From Streptomyces sp. NRRL F-6676 (lineage in GTDB: Bacteria; Actinomycetota; Actinomycetes; Streptomycetales; Streptomycetaceae), in contig NZ_JOHS01000053.1 of the NCBI RefSeq assembly GCF_000725625.1, forward strand, positions 7,920-71,919: 64,000 nt of DNA, given 5' to 3'. The notes under the pieces are model-generated. The model ran no database searches. It was not told where the DNA came from and worked only from the letters and a program-made list of their open reading frames with translations. The position numbers and the translations under genes were made by a program. Below, piece by piece: positions 26,875 to 36,285 of this stretch (the first letter of the stretch is position 1; the number at the start of each line of letters is the position of its first letter).

Positions 26875-27035
26875 TGTGCTCGCTCGCGCGGTTCCCCGCG
26901 CCTCTCGAAGGGGCGCGGGGCTGTGTCGATGTGCGGCTCCGCCGCGTGGGCGCAATCTTTTGGGGGTCCCGGGGGCGCAGCCCCCGGGGACGGGAAGGGC
27001 AGGGGCGGCGGGGGCGAGAACAATCCCCGCGCACC
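26875..27035. repeat. Dispersed palindromic intergenic repeat, copy 3
   Basis: Contains GCGGTTCCCCGCGCCTCTCG with AAGGGGCGCGGGGCTGTG, then GGGGGCGCAGCCCCCGGGG and GACGGGAAGGGCAGGGGCGG. It occupies most of the 296-bp gap between the SGNH hydrolase and the next gene. Related to the copies at 1195, 22430, 40258 and 57010. Confidence 0.75.
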
Positions 27036-27116
27036 CGCCCTCCACGGGAACCCACAGCCGCCCCACAACCGTTGACGCGGAGAACGAACCGCCCCGCGTA
27101 CACCACTGGAGACGCC

Positions 27117-28310
27117 GTGACCGGCCTACGTACCCCCACCCCCGGGCCGCGCCCGATACGGCCCCTTTCCTTCGGCGCGGATCCGACGGGCGAACGCCTG
27201 GCCCGCATCCGCCGCTCCCCCAACTTCTCGAACGGCGTCTTCGTCAACCCCGACGGCACCCGCACCCGCGAGTCCGGCGGCTCCGCCCTGGAGATGGCCA
27301 AGCAGTACTTCCAGAAGGAAGCCCGCGCCCGCCGCGCCCCCACCGGCACGATCCCCGTGCACGCCACGACCGTCGCCGACCTCGCCCGCCCCTCGAAGAC
27401 CGGCCTCCGGCTCACCTGGACGGGCCACTCCAGCATCCTCGCCGAGATCGACGGCCACCGGGTGCTGTTCGACCCGGTGTGGGGCAAGCGCTGCTCGCCG
27501 TTCGACTTCGCCGGCCCCAAGCGGCTGCACCCCGTCCCGCTGCCTCTGGCCGCGCTCGGCCCGGTCGACGTCGTCGTCATCTCGCACGACCACTACGACC
27601 ACCTCGACCTGCCCACGATCAAGGCCCTGGCCGGGACGGACACGCTCTTCGCGGTGCCGCTCGGCGTCGGCGCCCACCTGGAACGCTGGGGCGTCTCCCC
27701 GGACCGGCTGCGCGAGCTCGACTGGAACGAGTCGACGAAGGTCGGCGGCCTCACCCTGACCGCCACCCCCGCCCGCCACTTCTGCGGCCGGGGCATCCGC
27801 AACAGACAGCACACCCTGTGGGCGTCCTGGGCGGTCGCCGGCGAGAACCACCGGATCTATCACAGCGGTGACACCGGCTACTTCTTCGGCTTCAAGGACA
27901 TCGGCACGGAACACGGCCCGTTCGACGCGACGATGATCCAGCTCGGCGCGTACAGCGACATGTGGCCGGACATCCACATGACCCCCGAGGAGGCCGTGCG
28001 CGCCCACCTCGATCTTCAGGGCGGCGCTCCGGGCGGAGTGCTGCTGCCGATCCACTGGGGCACGTTCAACCTGGCGCCCCACGCCTGGGCCGAGCCGGCC
28101 GAGTGGACGAGGGACGCCGCCGGGGAGGCGGGGCAGGCGGTGGCCTTCCCCCGGCCGGGCGAGCCCTTCGAGCCGGCGGGGGAGCTGCCGGTGGAGACGT
28201 GGTGGCGGGCGGTGTCCCGCCCGATCCCGCGCCCGTGGCGGCGTACCCGGACCGCTGAGGGCGCGGCCGGGACGACGAGGGAGGACCTCGACCTCGCGGG
28301 CGAGCGCTGA
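27117..28310 (+). CDS. Metallo-beta-lactamase fold hydrolase (NAPE-PLD/UlaG-like)
   Basis: A 397-aa protein. TWTGHSSILAEIDGHRVLFDPVW opens the fold (about residue 100). SHDHYDHLD is the HxHxDH zinc motif. ARHFCGRG and HSGDTGYF provide further ligands (His, Asp), and PIHWGTF the last His. This set resembles NAPE-hydrolysing phospholipase D and UlaG-type lactonases. GTG 27117 is chosen because the upstream frame runs through repeat DNA. No signal peptide. The C-terminal 30 residues are low-complexity. It may act on a phospholipid or lactone; no neighbour fixes the substrate. Confidence 0.85.
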   Translation: MTGLRTPTPGPRPIRPLSFGADPTGERLARIRRSPNFSNGVFVNPDGTRTRESGGSALEMAKQYFQKEARARRAPTGTIPVHATTVADLARPSKTGLRLTWTGHSSILAEIDGHRVLFDPVWGKRCSPFDFAGPKRLHPVPLPLAALGPVDVVVISHDHYDHLDLPTIKALAGTDTLFAVPLGVGAHLERWGVSPDRLRELDWNESTKVGGLTLTATPARHFCGRGIRNRQHTLWASWAVAGENHRIYHSGDTGYFFGFKDIGTEHGPFDATMIQLGAYSDMWPDIHMTPEEAVRAHLDLQGGAPGGVLLPIHWGTFNLAPHAWAEPAEWTRDAAGEAGQAVAFPRPGEPFEPAGELPVETWWRAVSRPIPRPWRRTRTAEGAAGTTREDLDLAGER

Positions 28311-28346
28311 CACCGGTCGGGACCCGGTCGGCGGGGCGGCCCGGGG

Positions 28347-28434
28347 CGGCGACGGGGACCGGAGGACGGGCCGGCGACGGCGACGGGGACGGAGGGCGGG
28401 CCGGTGACGGCGACGGGGACGGAGGACGGACCGG
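28347..28434. repeat. 30-bp GC-rich tandem repeat, about 2.8 copies
   Basis: The unit is close to GACGGCGACGGGGACGGAGG plus ACGGACCGGT. The copies differ at a few positions and the first is shortened. It lies in the 308-bp gap between the metallo-beta-lactamase-fold gene and the secreted SGNH hydrolase; the remainder of the gap (28435-28618) shows no clear element. Confidence 0.6.
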
Positions 28435-28618
28435 CGTCGCCGCTCGTACTCGTAGCCATCTCGGCCTCGCCGTACGGGAGTTGGGATCTTTTGGTGCGGG
28501 CGGGGAGTGAACCGGAAGGGGACCCTCACCGTCTGGACGGACGACATGCCCGTGCGCGACGCCGCGCGCGGGGCAGGCCGGCGTTCCGTCCGGCCCCGCT
28601 CCGTCTCAAGGGGACCAC

Positions 28619-29500
28619 ATGGTTCATCTCCGTCCGCTCCCGAACGCCCGCGCAGGGGTGGCCGCGCTCGCCGTCACCGCGGCCGCGGCCGCGCTGCTGA
28701 CCTGCGGGGCCGCCCCGGCCTCGGCGGCCGGCGACTTACCGCAGGGAGAGTACGAGCACTATGTCGCGCTCGGTGACTCCTACGCCGCCGGCACCGGCCT
28801 GGCCGAACAGACGGACGCCGACTGCGAACGCGGCAAGGGCAGTTACCCCTGGTTGCTGGCCGACACGTTCAAGCCGGAGGTGTTCAAGGACGTCACGTGC
28901 AGCGGGGCCACCACCCACTCGCTGCGCGACAGTGACGGCCCGGCCGCACCCCAGCTCGACGCCCTCACTCAGGACACCGACCTGGTGACCGTGACGCTCG
29001 GCGGCAACGACCTCGGCTTCACCGACGTACTCGTCAAGTGCGTGCTGGCCGGGCTCGGCACCCGGGAGGGGGCTCCCTGCCGCGACACGGTCTCCGGTGA
29101 CGTGGATGCCGCCTTCACCGAGCTGGCCGACCGGCTGCCCGAGATGGTCGCGGACATCGAGCAGCGCAGCCCCGAGGCCCGTGTCGTCGTGGTCGGTTAC
29201 CCCAACCCGTTCCCCGCCGAGGGGAGCGGCTGCGGCTCGTCCGTGCCGCTGGCCAAGGGGGACGTCACCTGGCTCCACCAGACCACCGACCGGCTGAACT
29301 CCCTGCTGGAGGCGTCGGCCGTCGACAAGCACGCCGACTTCGTCGACACGTCGAAGGCGTTCGAGGGCAAGGACATGTGCGGGCCCGCGTCCACGCGGTG
29401 GATCAACCCGCTGCTGCCGGTGACGTCCGGCTCCGCCCACCCCAACGCGGCCGGCCACCTGGCGACCGCCGCCGCGGTGCGCGAGCGGATCGAGAAGTAG
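28619..29500 (+). CDS. Secreted SGNH/GDSL lipase/esterase
   Basis: A 293-aa exported hydrolase. The signal peptide (residues 1-38) ends near PASAAG. Mature motifs are YVALGDSYAAGTGL (catalytic Ser), TLGGNDLGF (block III) and SAHPNAAGHLATA (catalytic His, about residue 278). Six Cys residues in the mature part (DADCERG, DVTCSG, VKCVL, APCRD, SGCGS, DMCGP) suggest three disulfides, as in the extracellular Streptomyces GDSL lipases (S. rimosus lipase, SCO1725). It should hydrolyse lipid or ester substrates outside the cell. It appears monocistronic. Confidence 0.9.
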   Translation: MVHLRPLPNARAGVAALAVTAAAAALLTCGAAPASAAGDLPQGEYEHYVALGDSYAAGTGLAEQTDADCERGKGSYPWLLADTFKPEVFKDVTCSGATTHSLRDSDGPAAPQLDALTQDTDLVTVTLGGNDLGFTDVLVKCVLAGLGTREGAPCRDTVSGDVDAAFTELADRLPEMVADIEQRSPEARVVVVGYPNPFPAEGSGCGSSVPLAKGDVTWLHQTTDRLNSLLEASAVDKHADFVDTSKAFEGKDMCGPASTRWINPLLPVTSGSAHPNAAGHLATAAAVRERIEK

Positions 29501-29560
29501 CCGTCGCGCCCCGTCACCGCCCGCGGCGGCGGTGACGGGAGTGCCGTCCACGGGCGGTGG

Positions 29561-31849
29561 TCAGCCGGCCTCCGGCGGCCCCGGCAGGTCCTGCTCCGTC
29601 CAGATGCACTTGCCGTCGGGCAGGAAGCGGGTGCCCCAGCGGCGGGAGAGGGCGGCCACCAGATGCAGGCCGCGGCCGCCCTCGTCGGTCTGGCCGACGC
29701 GGCGGATGCGGGGTGTGGTGAGGCTGCCGTCGTAGACCTCGCAGATCAGTGACCGGCTGCGCATCAGACGGAGCCGGATCGGCCCCCGGGCGTGCCGTAC
29801 GACGTTGCCGATCAGCTCGCTGACCAGCAGCTCCGTGCTCATCACCAGGTCGTCCAGGCCCCATACGTCGAGCTGGCTGCGCACGTACTCCCGGGCCTGG
29901 CCGGCCGCCCGGGGGTCCTCGGGGAGGCTGCACGAGGCGACGTTGCCGGTGGGCGTGCAGCGGGTGTGGGCGATCAGCAGGGCCGCGTCGTCGTTGATGC
30001 CGGCGTGGTCCGGCAGGAGCGTCGAGACGACGAGGTCGCACAGTTCGTCCAGCCGGTCGGCGGTGCCCGCTCCCGGGGGCCCGGCCTCCCGCAGGGCGAA
30101 GTACCCCGTGCGGGCCACCGCCGAGGCCAGGGTCTGGCGCAGCAGCGCCATCCCCTGGTCGGCGTCCCGGTCCGGGGACTCGACCAGCCCGTCGGTGCAG
30201 AACACCAGCAGGCTCTCGTCCGGCAGCCGCAGCTCGTGCACGTCGAACGGCGGGTCGGCGGCGCCCAGCGGCGGGTCGATGTCGACGTCGGGGGAGTGGA
30301 CCGTGCCGTCGGGATGGACCAGCACCGGCGGCAGATGACCGGCGAGCGCGTACGAGCAGATCCGGGTGACCGGGTCGAACACCGCGTACAGACAGGTCGC
30401 GTAGTAGTCGTAGCCGAGGTCGCCGACGATCTCGCTGAGGTGGGTCAGCAGCTCGTCCGGGTCCATGTCCAGGTCGGCCAGGGTGCGCACGGCCGTGCGC
30501 AGCCGGCCCATGGTGGCGGCCTCGGTGATGCCGTGTCCCATGACGTCGCCGATCACCATGGCGACCCGGTCGCCGGAGAGCGGGATGACGTCGTACCAGT
30601 CCCCGCCCACCTCGTCGCCCCGGCCGGCCGGCAGATACCGCGCCGCCGCCGAGACCGCGGGCAGTGACGGCAGCGTACGGGGGAGCAGGCCGCGCTGGAG
30701 GCCCTGTGCGCGGGTGTGCTCGACGTCGAACAGCCGGGCCCGCTCCAGCGCCTGGGCGACCAGGCCGCTGAGCGCGGTGAGCAGGGTGCGGTCGTCCTCG
30801 CTGAAGGTGCGCGGTTCGGAGAAGGAGATGACGAAGGAGCCGGTGGCCCGGCCGGACACGATCAGCGGCAGAAAGGCCCAGGCCTTGGACGGCGAGTTGT
30901 CCGACAGGTACTCCAGCTTCGGGTACAGCCCCACGAACTCGGCGGCCGATCCGACGAACAGGGGTGTGCGGTCGCGGAGCACGTCGGCGACGGCCATGTG
31001 GTCGGCGAGCGGGATGCCGTCGATCCGGTCCAGGAACCGCTGGTCGTACCCCACGGAGTCCACGACGCGGATCCGGCCGGCCTCCAGGGTCTCCACGACC
31101 AGTCCGTCGGCGCCGACGGGAGGCAGTACGTGTTCGGCGACGGCCCGTACGACGTCCTTGGAGGTGACGGCCTCGGCGAGGGCCAGGGTCAGTTCGGACA
31201 TGCGTGCGGCACGCTCGCCGGCCGGTTCGCCGGGGGCGTGGCCGGCCTCCCGCAGGCGGCGCTCGGTGACGTCGACGAAGGAGATGCCGAGGCCGCCGTC
31301 CGGGACGGGGACCAGACGGAGGAGGTACAGGCGTCCGCCGATCGGGTGGGTGAGGTCGAAGCCGATCGGCCGGCCCTCGGCGGCGGCGCGGCGGCACTGG
31401 CCCTCCAGGCCGGGCACACCGAGCGCGGCCACGTCCCAGAGGCTGGTGCCCGGCCGGACCCGCTCGGCGCCCAGGATGCGGACGGCCTCCCGGTTGGCGA
31501 AGGAGATCCGCCAGGCGTCGTCGAGGGCGAGGAAGCCTTCGCTCATGTCGGAGAGGGCGTGGAGGACGGTGTGGCGGGGGGTGTGGTGGGGAGTGGCTTC
31601 AGGAGCGGGGGTCTCTGGGGGAGCGGCGTGGGGGGCGAGGCTCTCCGGGGGAGTGGCCTGGGCGGGGGTGCCGGTGCCGGTGCGGGCGTCGTGTTCCTCC
31701 GCCGGGGCGCCGGGGACGCCGTAGCGGCCGGGGCCGCCGCGGCCGTCGGCTCCGGCCGGGCGGTCGACTTCCCCGGGGCGGCCGGGGCCGTCCGGCTCGC
31801 CGGCCGGGTGCCCGTGTCCGGCACCGCCGGCGGCACCCTCAGCCGCCAC
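29561..31849 (-). CDS. SpoIIE-type PP2C phosphatase with PAS, GAF and anti-sigma kinase-like domains
   Basis: A 762-aa multidomain regulator. After a Pro/Ala-rich disordered N-terminus there is a PAS domain (about 95-210, starting at MSEGFLALDDAWRISFANRE). A GAF domain follows (about 220-380), then a SpoIIE PP2C domain (about 395-620, with GDEVGGDWYDVIPL, VIGDVMGHGITEA and LVFCTDGLVE), and a C-terminal HATPase_c domain (about 640-755) with N-box ELIGNVVRHA. The layout suits partner-switching control of a sigma factor or development: it dephosphorylates an anti-anti-sigma factor and may also bind one as a kinase. It is divergent from the conservon. The start may lie downstream of the GTG chosen, because the first 60 residues are low-complexity. 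Confidence 0.9.
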   Translation of the reverse strand: MAAEGAAGGAGHGHPAGEPDGPGRPGEVDRPAGADGRGGPGRYGVPGAPAEEHDARTGTGTPAQATPPESLAPHAAPPETPAPEATPHHTPRHTVLHALSDMSEGFLALDDAWRISFANREAVRILGAERVRPGTSLWDVAALGVPGLEGQCRRAAAEGRPIGFDLTHPIGGRLYLLRLVPVPDGGLGISFVDVTERRLREAGHAPGEPAGERAARMSELTLALAEAVTSKDVVRAVAEHVLPPVGADGLVVETLEAGRIRVVDSVGYDQRFLDRIDGIPLADHMAVADVLRDRTPLFVGSAAEFVGLYPKLEYLSDNSPSKAWAFLPLIVSGRATGSFVISFSEPRTFSEDDRTLLTALSGLVAQALERARLFDVEHTRAQGLQRGLLPRTLPSLPAVSAAARYLPAGRGDEVGGDWYDVIPLSGDRVAMVIGDVMGHGITEAATMGRLRTAVRTLADLDMDPDELLTHLSEIVGDLGYDYYATCLYAVFDPVTRICSYALAGHLPPVLVHPDGTVHSPDVDIDPPLGAADPPFDVHELRLPDESLLVFCTDGLVESPDRDADQGMALLRQTLASAVARTGYFALREAGPPGAGTADRLDELCDLVVSTLLPDHAGINDDAALLIAHTRCTPTGNVASCSLPEDPRAAGQAREYVRSQLDVWGLDDLVMSTELLVSELIGNVVRHARGPIRLRLMRSRSLICEVYDGSLTTPRIRRVGQTDEGGRGLHLVAALSRRWGTRFLPDGKCIWTEQDLPGPPEAG

Positions 31850-32470
31850 GTCGCCTCCCGCTTGCCTCGCGCGTCGGGCCGCGGCCGGGGCCGCGCGGTG
31901 GCGTCCCGGACGCCCCGGGCCCGGAGGCCAGGGGCCGTGCCACCGCTGGACCCGTGGGGCCCGCTGCTGTCAACAGTAGTTCCTGACGCCTTTCCGGGCC
32001 GATCGGGGACGCGGCGGGCCCACGGCCGGGGCGGACACGCCCCGTGACGTCGGAGGGAGACGACGGGGTGGGCCGCCGGGACCCCGCAGGATCCCCGGGG
32101 ACCGGCCGGCGGGGCACGAGAGCGGGCCGGCGGCGAGAGGCCGGGGCTCGGCCCCGCCCCACCCGTCGCCCACTCGTGACCGGTTCTGACCAGCTCTGAT
32201 CGGTTCACCCGATCGAGGGACCATGCGTTCGAGACGGTTATCGGTCTGTCGTACGACGCCTCATACCAGAGCGGGATGCTCCCCGGAGGACTTTGCCAAC
32301 TGCCCACCACGCACGACTTCACCCCGACTACTGTGAGTGGCCGCCGGACGGCGCGGGACCGCATTTCGCGGGCCTCCCGGCCGGCACAGCGAGGGCGCAC
32401 GTCCACGTCGCGCCGACCGCGGGAGCCCCGTGTTCCCGAGGCCCCCAGGCCCCCAGGTACGAGGACACCG
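31850..32470. other. Divergent intergenic region between SpoIIE phosphatase and cvnA
   Basis: 621 bp without a credible gene. TTGACA on the minus strand (complement of 31968-31973) could be a -35 for the phosphatase, without a matching -10. Around 32175-32270 GACCGGTTCTGACC and GATCGGTTCACCCGATC form repeated and inverted CGGTT words and might be regulator sites for cvnA. None is secure. Confidence 0.35.
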
Positions 32471-35400
32471 ATGTCTCACCTACGCGCACCGGCCGCCCGT
32501 GCGGACCGCCGTGAGGGCGGGCGGCACGGGCGACCGGCCCCCCGCACCGCCTCCACCCCGGCCGAGACGCCCCTGCGGCCGCAGCTGCTGCGGCTGGCGG
32601 TGCTGCCCCCCGTCGCGGTGGCGCTCGCCGGCTGCGCCGCCGTGCTCTTCACCGTCCGCTCCACCGGCACGCTGCCCACGCCGACGCTGTGGGGTGTGCT
32701 CGCCGGCGCGCTCGGGGTGGCCGTCGCGGGTGTGCTGACCGCGGCGGTGGCCGCGGGCCGCGCGGCGGACTCCGTCAAGGAGCGGGTGGACACGCTGCGG
32801 CGCACGGCCACCCGCGGCGAGGCCGAGCTGCGCGCCCTCGTCGAGGCGCTGCGGCGCGGCGAGACCGTGCCGAAGCGGGGCGGGCGGGGGCGGCCCGCGG
32901 CCGACACCTCCGGGGCCGACGACTTCGAGCTCCTCGCCGCCGACCTCGCCCGGGCGCGCGACGGGGCGGTCGCGGCGGTCGTGCGGGCCGCGCAGCTCTC
33001 CAGCCGGGCCGGCATCGAGCAGAAGCTCGAGGTCTTCCTCAACCTGGCCCGGCGGTTGCAGTCCCTCGTCCACCGGGAGATCTCCACCCTGGACGAGCTG
33101 GAGAACGAGATCGAGGACCCCGACCTCCTCAAGGGCCTCTTCCACGTCGACCACCTCTCCACCCGGATCCGCCGCCACGCGGAGAATCTGGCGGTGCTCG
33201 GCGGCGCGGTCTCCCGCCGGCAGTGGAGCAACCCGGTGGAGATGACCGAGGTGCTGCGCTCGGCCATCGCGGAGGTCGAGCAGTACTCGCGGGTGCGGCT
33301 GGTGCCGCCGGTCGACGGCCGGCTGCGCGGGCACGCCGTCGCCGACGTCATCCATCTGCTGGCCGAACTCGTCGAGAACGCGACGGTGTTCTCCGCGCCG
33401 CACACCCAGGTGCTGCTCCGCGCCAACCTGGTCACCGCCGGGCTCGCGGTCGAGGTCGAGGACCGGGGCCTGGGCATGCCGCTCGCCGAGCAGCACCGGA
33501 TGAACGCGCTGCTCGCCGACCCCGACCAGGTGAACGTCGCCAGCCTGTTGCAGGACGGCCGGATCGGCCTGTACGTCGTCTCCCAACTGGCCCGCAGGCA
33601 CGGCATCCAGGTGCGTCTGGGCACCAACATCTACGGCGGCGTCCAGGCGGTCCTGGTCCTGCCCGCGGAGGTGCTGGGCGCACCTCGGCCGGAGCTGTCG
33701 CCGACGGCGCAGCCGGCGGCACCGGCGGTGGGCGGGGCGCCCGGCTCCGTCGAGGCCGGGGACTCGGGTGGGGCGCCGTCGCCCGACGGGATGCCCGCGC
33801 CGGGCGGGGCGTCCGGCCGGGTGCCGGGTGCGGCGCGTCCGGAGGGCTGGGCGGGCCAGGGGTCCACGGAGCCGACGCATCCGGGGGAACCGGCGCCGAC
33901 GGCGGCTCCGCCGGCCGGACGGCGGGCCGTGGAACCGGACGGTCCGGACGCCGGCGTGCCCGGCGTCGGCGGGACCCCGCCGGGACCCGGAGCCGTCGGT
34001 ACGGGGGCACCCGCACCGGGCACCCCGGACGAGGGGCCGCCCGTCGACGCATCCGGCTCGGGCGGACGCGGGATGCCGGCGCCGTCCGCGTTCCGCCCCG
34101 ACGCCCCCGGCTTCGGCGCCCCGGAGCCGGGCGTGACCGGGAGCCACGGATCCGCCCCCGGCGCGACACCCATGGGCGCCGGTGCCGACGTGTCCCACGC
34201 CGGGCCCGGCACTCCGCTCGGGGCGGCGCCGCCGCTGCCCGTGCGGGGGCAGCGCGCCGCGCGGCCGAACCCCGCCGACGCGCAGCCCGGCATCGGCGCC
34301 GGGCACCGACGGCTGCTCGCGGAGAACACGGTGCTGCCCACCCCCCGCGTCGGCCCCGTCCGCGGCACCATGGGCAAGCCGAAACTGCCCCGCCGCCGTG
34401 CCCAGGAGCACCTCGCACCCCAGCTCCGCGGCGGCCCCGTACCCGGGCCCCGCGAGGACACCGGGGAGTACGCCGAGCACGACCCCGGCCTGATGGCCGC
34501 GTTCCAACGCGGCATCGGCCTCGCCGAGGCCCAAGCGCCATCCACGGAGCCGTCGGAGCCGCTGGAGCCGCCGCGTCCGGCCGAGCCGCCCCGCCCGACG
34601 CCCGGCGGACCCGCCGAGCCCTCGCACCCGGCGTCCGCCCTGCCGGCCGAACCGCCACATCAGGCTCCTCCCGCGCCGGGCGAGCCGTTCGACCTGGCGT
34701 CCGGTGGGCTCGTCGAGTCGTCGCGTCCGGCGCCCGCCCTGCCGGCCGAGCCGCCACATCAGGCTCCTCCCGCGCCGGGCGAGCCGTTCGACCTGGCGTC
34801 CGGTGGGCTCGTCGAGTCGTCGCGTCCGGCGTCCGCCGTGCCGGGTGAGTCGTCGCGCCAGGCTCCTCCCGAGTGGAGCGAGCCGTCCCGTCGGGCGGTC
34901 GGTGGGTCGGCTGAGCCGCTCCGCCCGGCGTCCGGCGGACCTGCCGAGTTGTCGCGTCCTGCGTCCGCCGCGCTGGGTGAGCCGTTGCCCCAGGCCCCCA
35001 CGGGGGCAGGCGAGTCGTTCCACCCGGCGTCCGGCGGACCTGCCGAGTTGTCGCGTCCTGCGTCCGCCGCGCTGGGTGAGCCGTTGCCCCAGGTCCCCAC
35101 CGGGTCAGGCGAGCCGTTCTACCCGGTGCTCGGCGGATCTGCCGAGTCGTCGCGTCCCGTGTCCGCCGCGCCGGGCGAGCCGTTGCACCAGATCCCCACC
35201 GGGTCAGGCGAGCCGTTCTACCCGGCGTCCGGCGGACTCGTCGAGCCGTCGCGTCCCGCGTCCGCCGCGCTGGGTGAGTCGTCGCGCCAGGCTCCTCCCG
35301 AGTGGAGCGAGCCGTCCCGTCGGGCGGTCGGTGGGTCGGCTGAGCCGCTCCGCCCGGCGGTCGGCGGACTCGCCGGGCCGTCGCGTCCGGCCTCCGCCCT

Positions 35401-35788
35401 GCCGGGCGAGCTGCCACGCCAGGCGCCCACGGGGTCGGGTGAGCCGCCACGCCAGGCGCCCACGGGGTCGGGCGAGCCGTTCCACCTGGTGGTCGGTGGG
35501 CCGGTCGAGCCGCTCCGCCCGGCGGTCGGCGGACTCGTCGAGCCCTCGCCTCCCGCTTCCGCCCTGCCGGGCGAGCCGTCGCACCCGGCCCCCACCCTTC
35601 ACCCGGTCGGCGTGCCCGCGGAGCCGCACCGCCCGGCGTCCGGCGCGCCGGACGAACCGTCGCACGCGGCCCCCGCTCCGGCTGCCGAGCCGCATGGCTC
35701 CGTCGGCACCGGTGGCGACGCCATAGCCGGCGGGCGAGCCGCTTCCGAGGGCGCCGGGTGGCGTGACGGGAGTGCTTCCGCCGGGTGA
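32471..35788 (+). CDS. cvnA: Conservon sensor CvnA-like protein with a giant repeat tail
   Basis: A 1105-aa membrane sensor of the nitrate-sensor-kinase-like group found first in conservons. Two hydrophobic helices lie near residues 38-60 and 72-95. A coiled linker follows, then a HATPase_c domain (about 285-400) with LLAELVENATVFS (N box) and VEDRGLGMPL (G1). The DHp-like region (AQLSSRAGIEQKLEVFLNLA) lacks a classical kinase His motif. CvnA proteins are thought to signal to the GTPase CvnD through CvnB and CvnC. From about residue 700 to 1075 the tail consists of 33-44-aa Pro/Ser/Glu/Gly tandem repeats. The ATG at 32471 fits the family N-terminus. Confidence 0.9.
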   Translation: MSHLRAPAARADRREGGRHGRPAPRTASTPAETPLRPQLLRLAVLPPVAVALAGCAAVLFTVRSTGTLPTPTLWGVLAGALGVAVAGVLTAAVAAGRAADSVKERVDTLRRTATRGEAELRALVEALRRGETVPKRGGRGRPAADTSGADDFELLAADLARARDGAVAAVVRAAQLSSRAGIEQKLEVFLNLARRLQSLVHREISTLDELENEIEDPDLLKGLFHVDHLSTRIRRHAENLAVLGGAVSRRQWSNPVEMTEVLRSAIAEVEQYSRVRLVPPVDGRLRGHAVADVIHLLAELVENATVFSAPHTQVLLRANLVTAGLAVEVEDRGLGMPLAEQHRMNALLADPDQVNVASLLQDGRIGLYVVSQLARRHGIQVRLGTNIYGGVQAVLVLPAEVLGAPRPELSPTAQPAAPAVGGAPGSVEAGDSGGAPSPDGMPAPGGASGRVPGAARPEGWAGQGSTEPTHPGEPAPTAAPPAGRRAVEPDGPDAGVPGVGGTPPGPGAVGTGAPAPGTPDEGPPVDASGSGGRGMPAPSAFRPDAPGFGAPEPGVTGSHGSAPGATPMGAGADVSHAGPGTPLGAAPPLPVRGQRAARPNPADAQPGIGAGHRRLLAENTVLPTPRVGPVRGTMGKPKLPRRRAQEHLAPQLRGGPVPGPREDTGEYAEHDPGLMAAFQRGIGLAEAQAPSTEPSEPLEPPRPAEPPRPTPGGPAEPSHPASALPAEPPHQAPPAPGEPFDLASGGLVESSRPAPALPAEPPHQAPPAPGEPFDLASGGLVESSRPASAVPGESSRQAPPEWSEPSRRAVGGSAEPLRPASGGPAELSRPASAALGEPLPQAPTGAGESFHPASGGPAELSRPASAALGEPLPQVPTGSGEPFYPVLGGSAESSRPVSAAPGEPLHQIPTGSGEPFYPASGGLVEPSRPASAALGESSRQAPPEWSEPSRRAVGGSAEPLRPAVGGLAGPSRPASALPGELPRQAPTGSGEPPRQAPTGSGEPFHLVVGGPVEPLRPAVGGLVEPSPPASALPGEPSHPAPTLHPVGVPAEPHRPASGAPDEPSHAAPAPAAEPHGSVGTGGDAIAGGRAASEGAGWRDGSASAG
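34637..35640 (+). repeat. Tandem repeats encoding the CvnA tail (99-bp units with longer variants)
   Basis: Units at 34637-34735 and 34736-34834 are almost identical 99-bp copies (peptide begins ALPAEPPHQAPPAPGEPFDL). Seven further units follow; several carry an 11-residue insertion (GGSAEPLRPAS type), giving 44-residue units. The whole block stays in frame. Near identity of DNA suggests recent expansion by recombination or slippage and predicts length differences between strains. Confidence 0.9.
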
Positions 35789-35850
35789 GCAGGACGTCTC
35801 GCAGCAACCCCACTACCCCCACCCCCCGTACACCAAGGAGTCGATCCACC

Positions 35851-36285
35851 ATGGCGAGTGAAGCGCCGACCGGGCACGCGTCCGACCTCGACTGGCTGAT
35901 GAGCGGTCTCGTGCAGCGCGTGCCGCACACCAGGAGCGCGGTGCTGCTCTCCTGCGACGGGCTGGTCAAGTCCGTCCACGGGCTGGAGAAGGACAGCGCC
36001 GACCACATGGCCGCACTCGCCTCCGGGCTGTACTCGCTCGGCCGCAGCGCCGGCGTCCGGTTCGGGGGCGGCGGCGACGTCCGCCAGGTCGTCGTCGAAC
36101 TCGACTCCTCGCTGCTGTTCGTCTCCACCGCCGGCTCCGGCACCTGCCTCGCCGTCCTCGCCGACCGCGAGGCCGACGCCGCCGTGCTCGGCTACGAGAT
36201 GGCGATGCTGGTCAAGAGCGTCCGCCCGTACCTGGTCACCGCGCCCCGGCAGCCCGCCGGCCGGCCCCCGGCGCTCAGGCCTTGA
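35851..36285 (+). CDS. cvnB: Roadblock/LC7 domain protein CvnB
   Basis: A 144-aa protein spanning one Roadblock/LC7 domain (DLDWLMSGLVQRVPHTRSAV, SCDGLVKSVHGL). Such domains are GTPase-activating or scaffolding partners of small Ras-like GTPases. ATG 35851 begins the family homology and the longer upstream frame is low-complexity. The stop overlaps the next start as TTGA. In conservons CvnB is thought to bridge the membrane sensor and CvnD. Confidence 0.93.
   Translation: MASEAPTGHASDLDWLMSGLVQRVPHTRSAVLLSCDGLVKSVHGLEKDSADHMAALASGLYSLGRSAGVRFGGGGDVRQVVVELDSSLLFVSTAGSGTCLAVLADREADAAVLGYEMAMLVKSVRPYLVTAPRQPAGRPPALRP

Noticed and set aside
26499..27116. N-terminal extension of the metallo-beta-lactamase-fold gene
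   Set aside because: The open frame runs back through a dispersed repeat and the end of another gene; homology starts after GTG 27117.
34637..35640. CRISPR-like array
   Set aside because: Repeats are contiguous, 99 bp or longer, in frame with cvnA, with no spacers and no cas genes.
33432..36143. A 903-codon open frame antisense to cvnA
   Set aside because: It is a by-product of the repeat-rich, high-GC cvnA tail. Its product is Arg/Pro/Gly-biased without domains, and the plus strand has the complete conservon.
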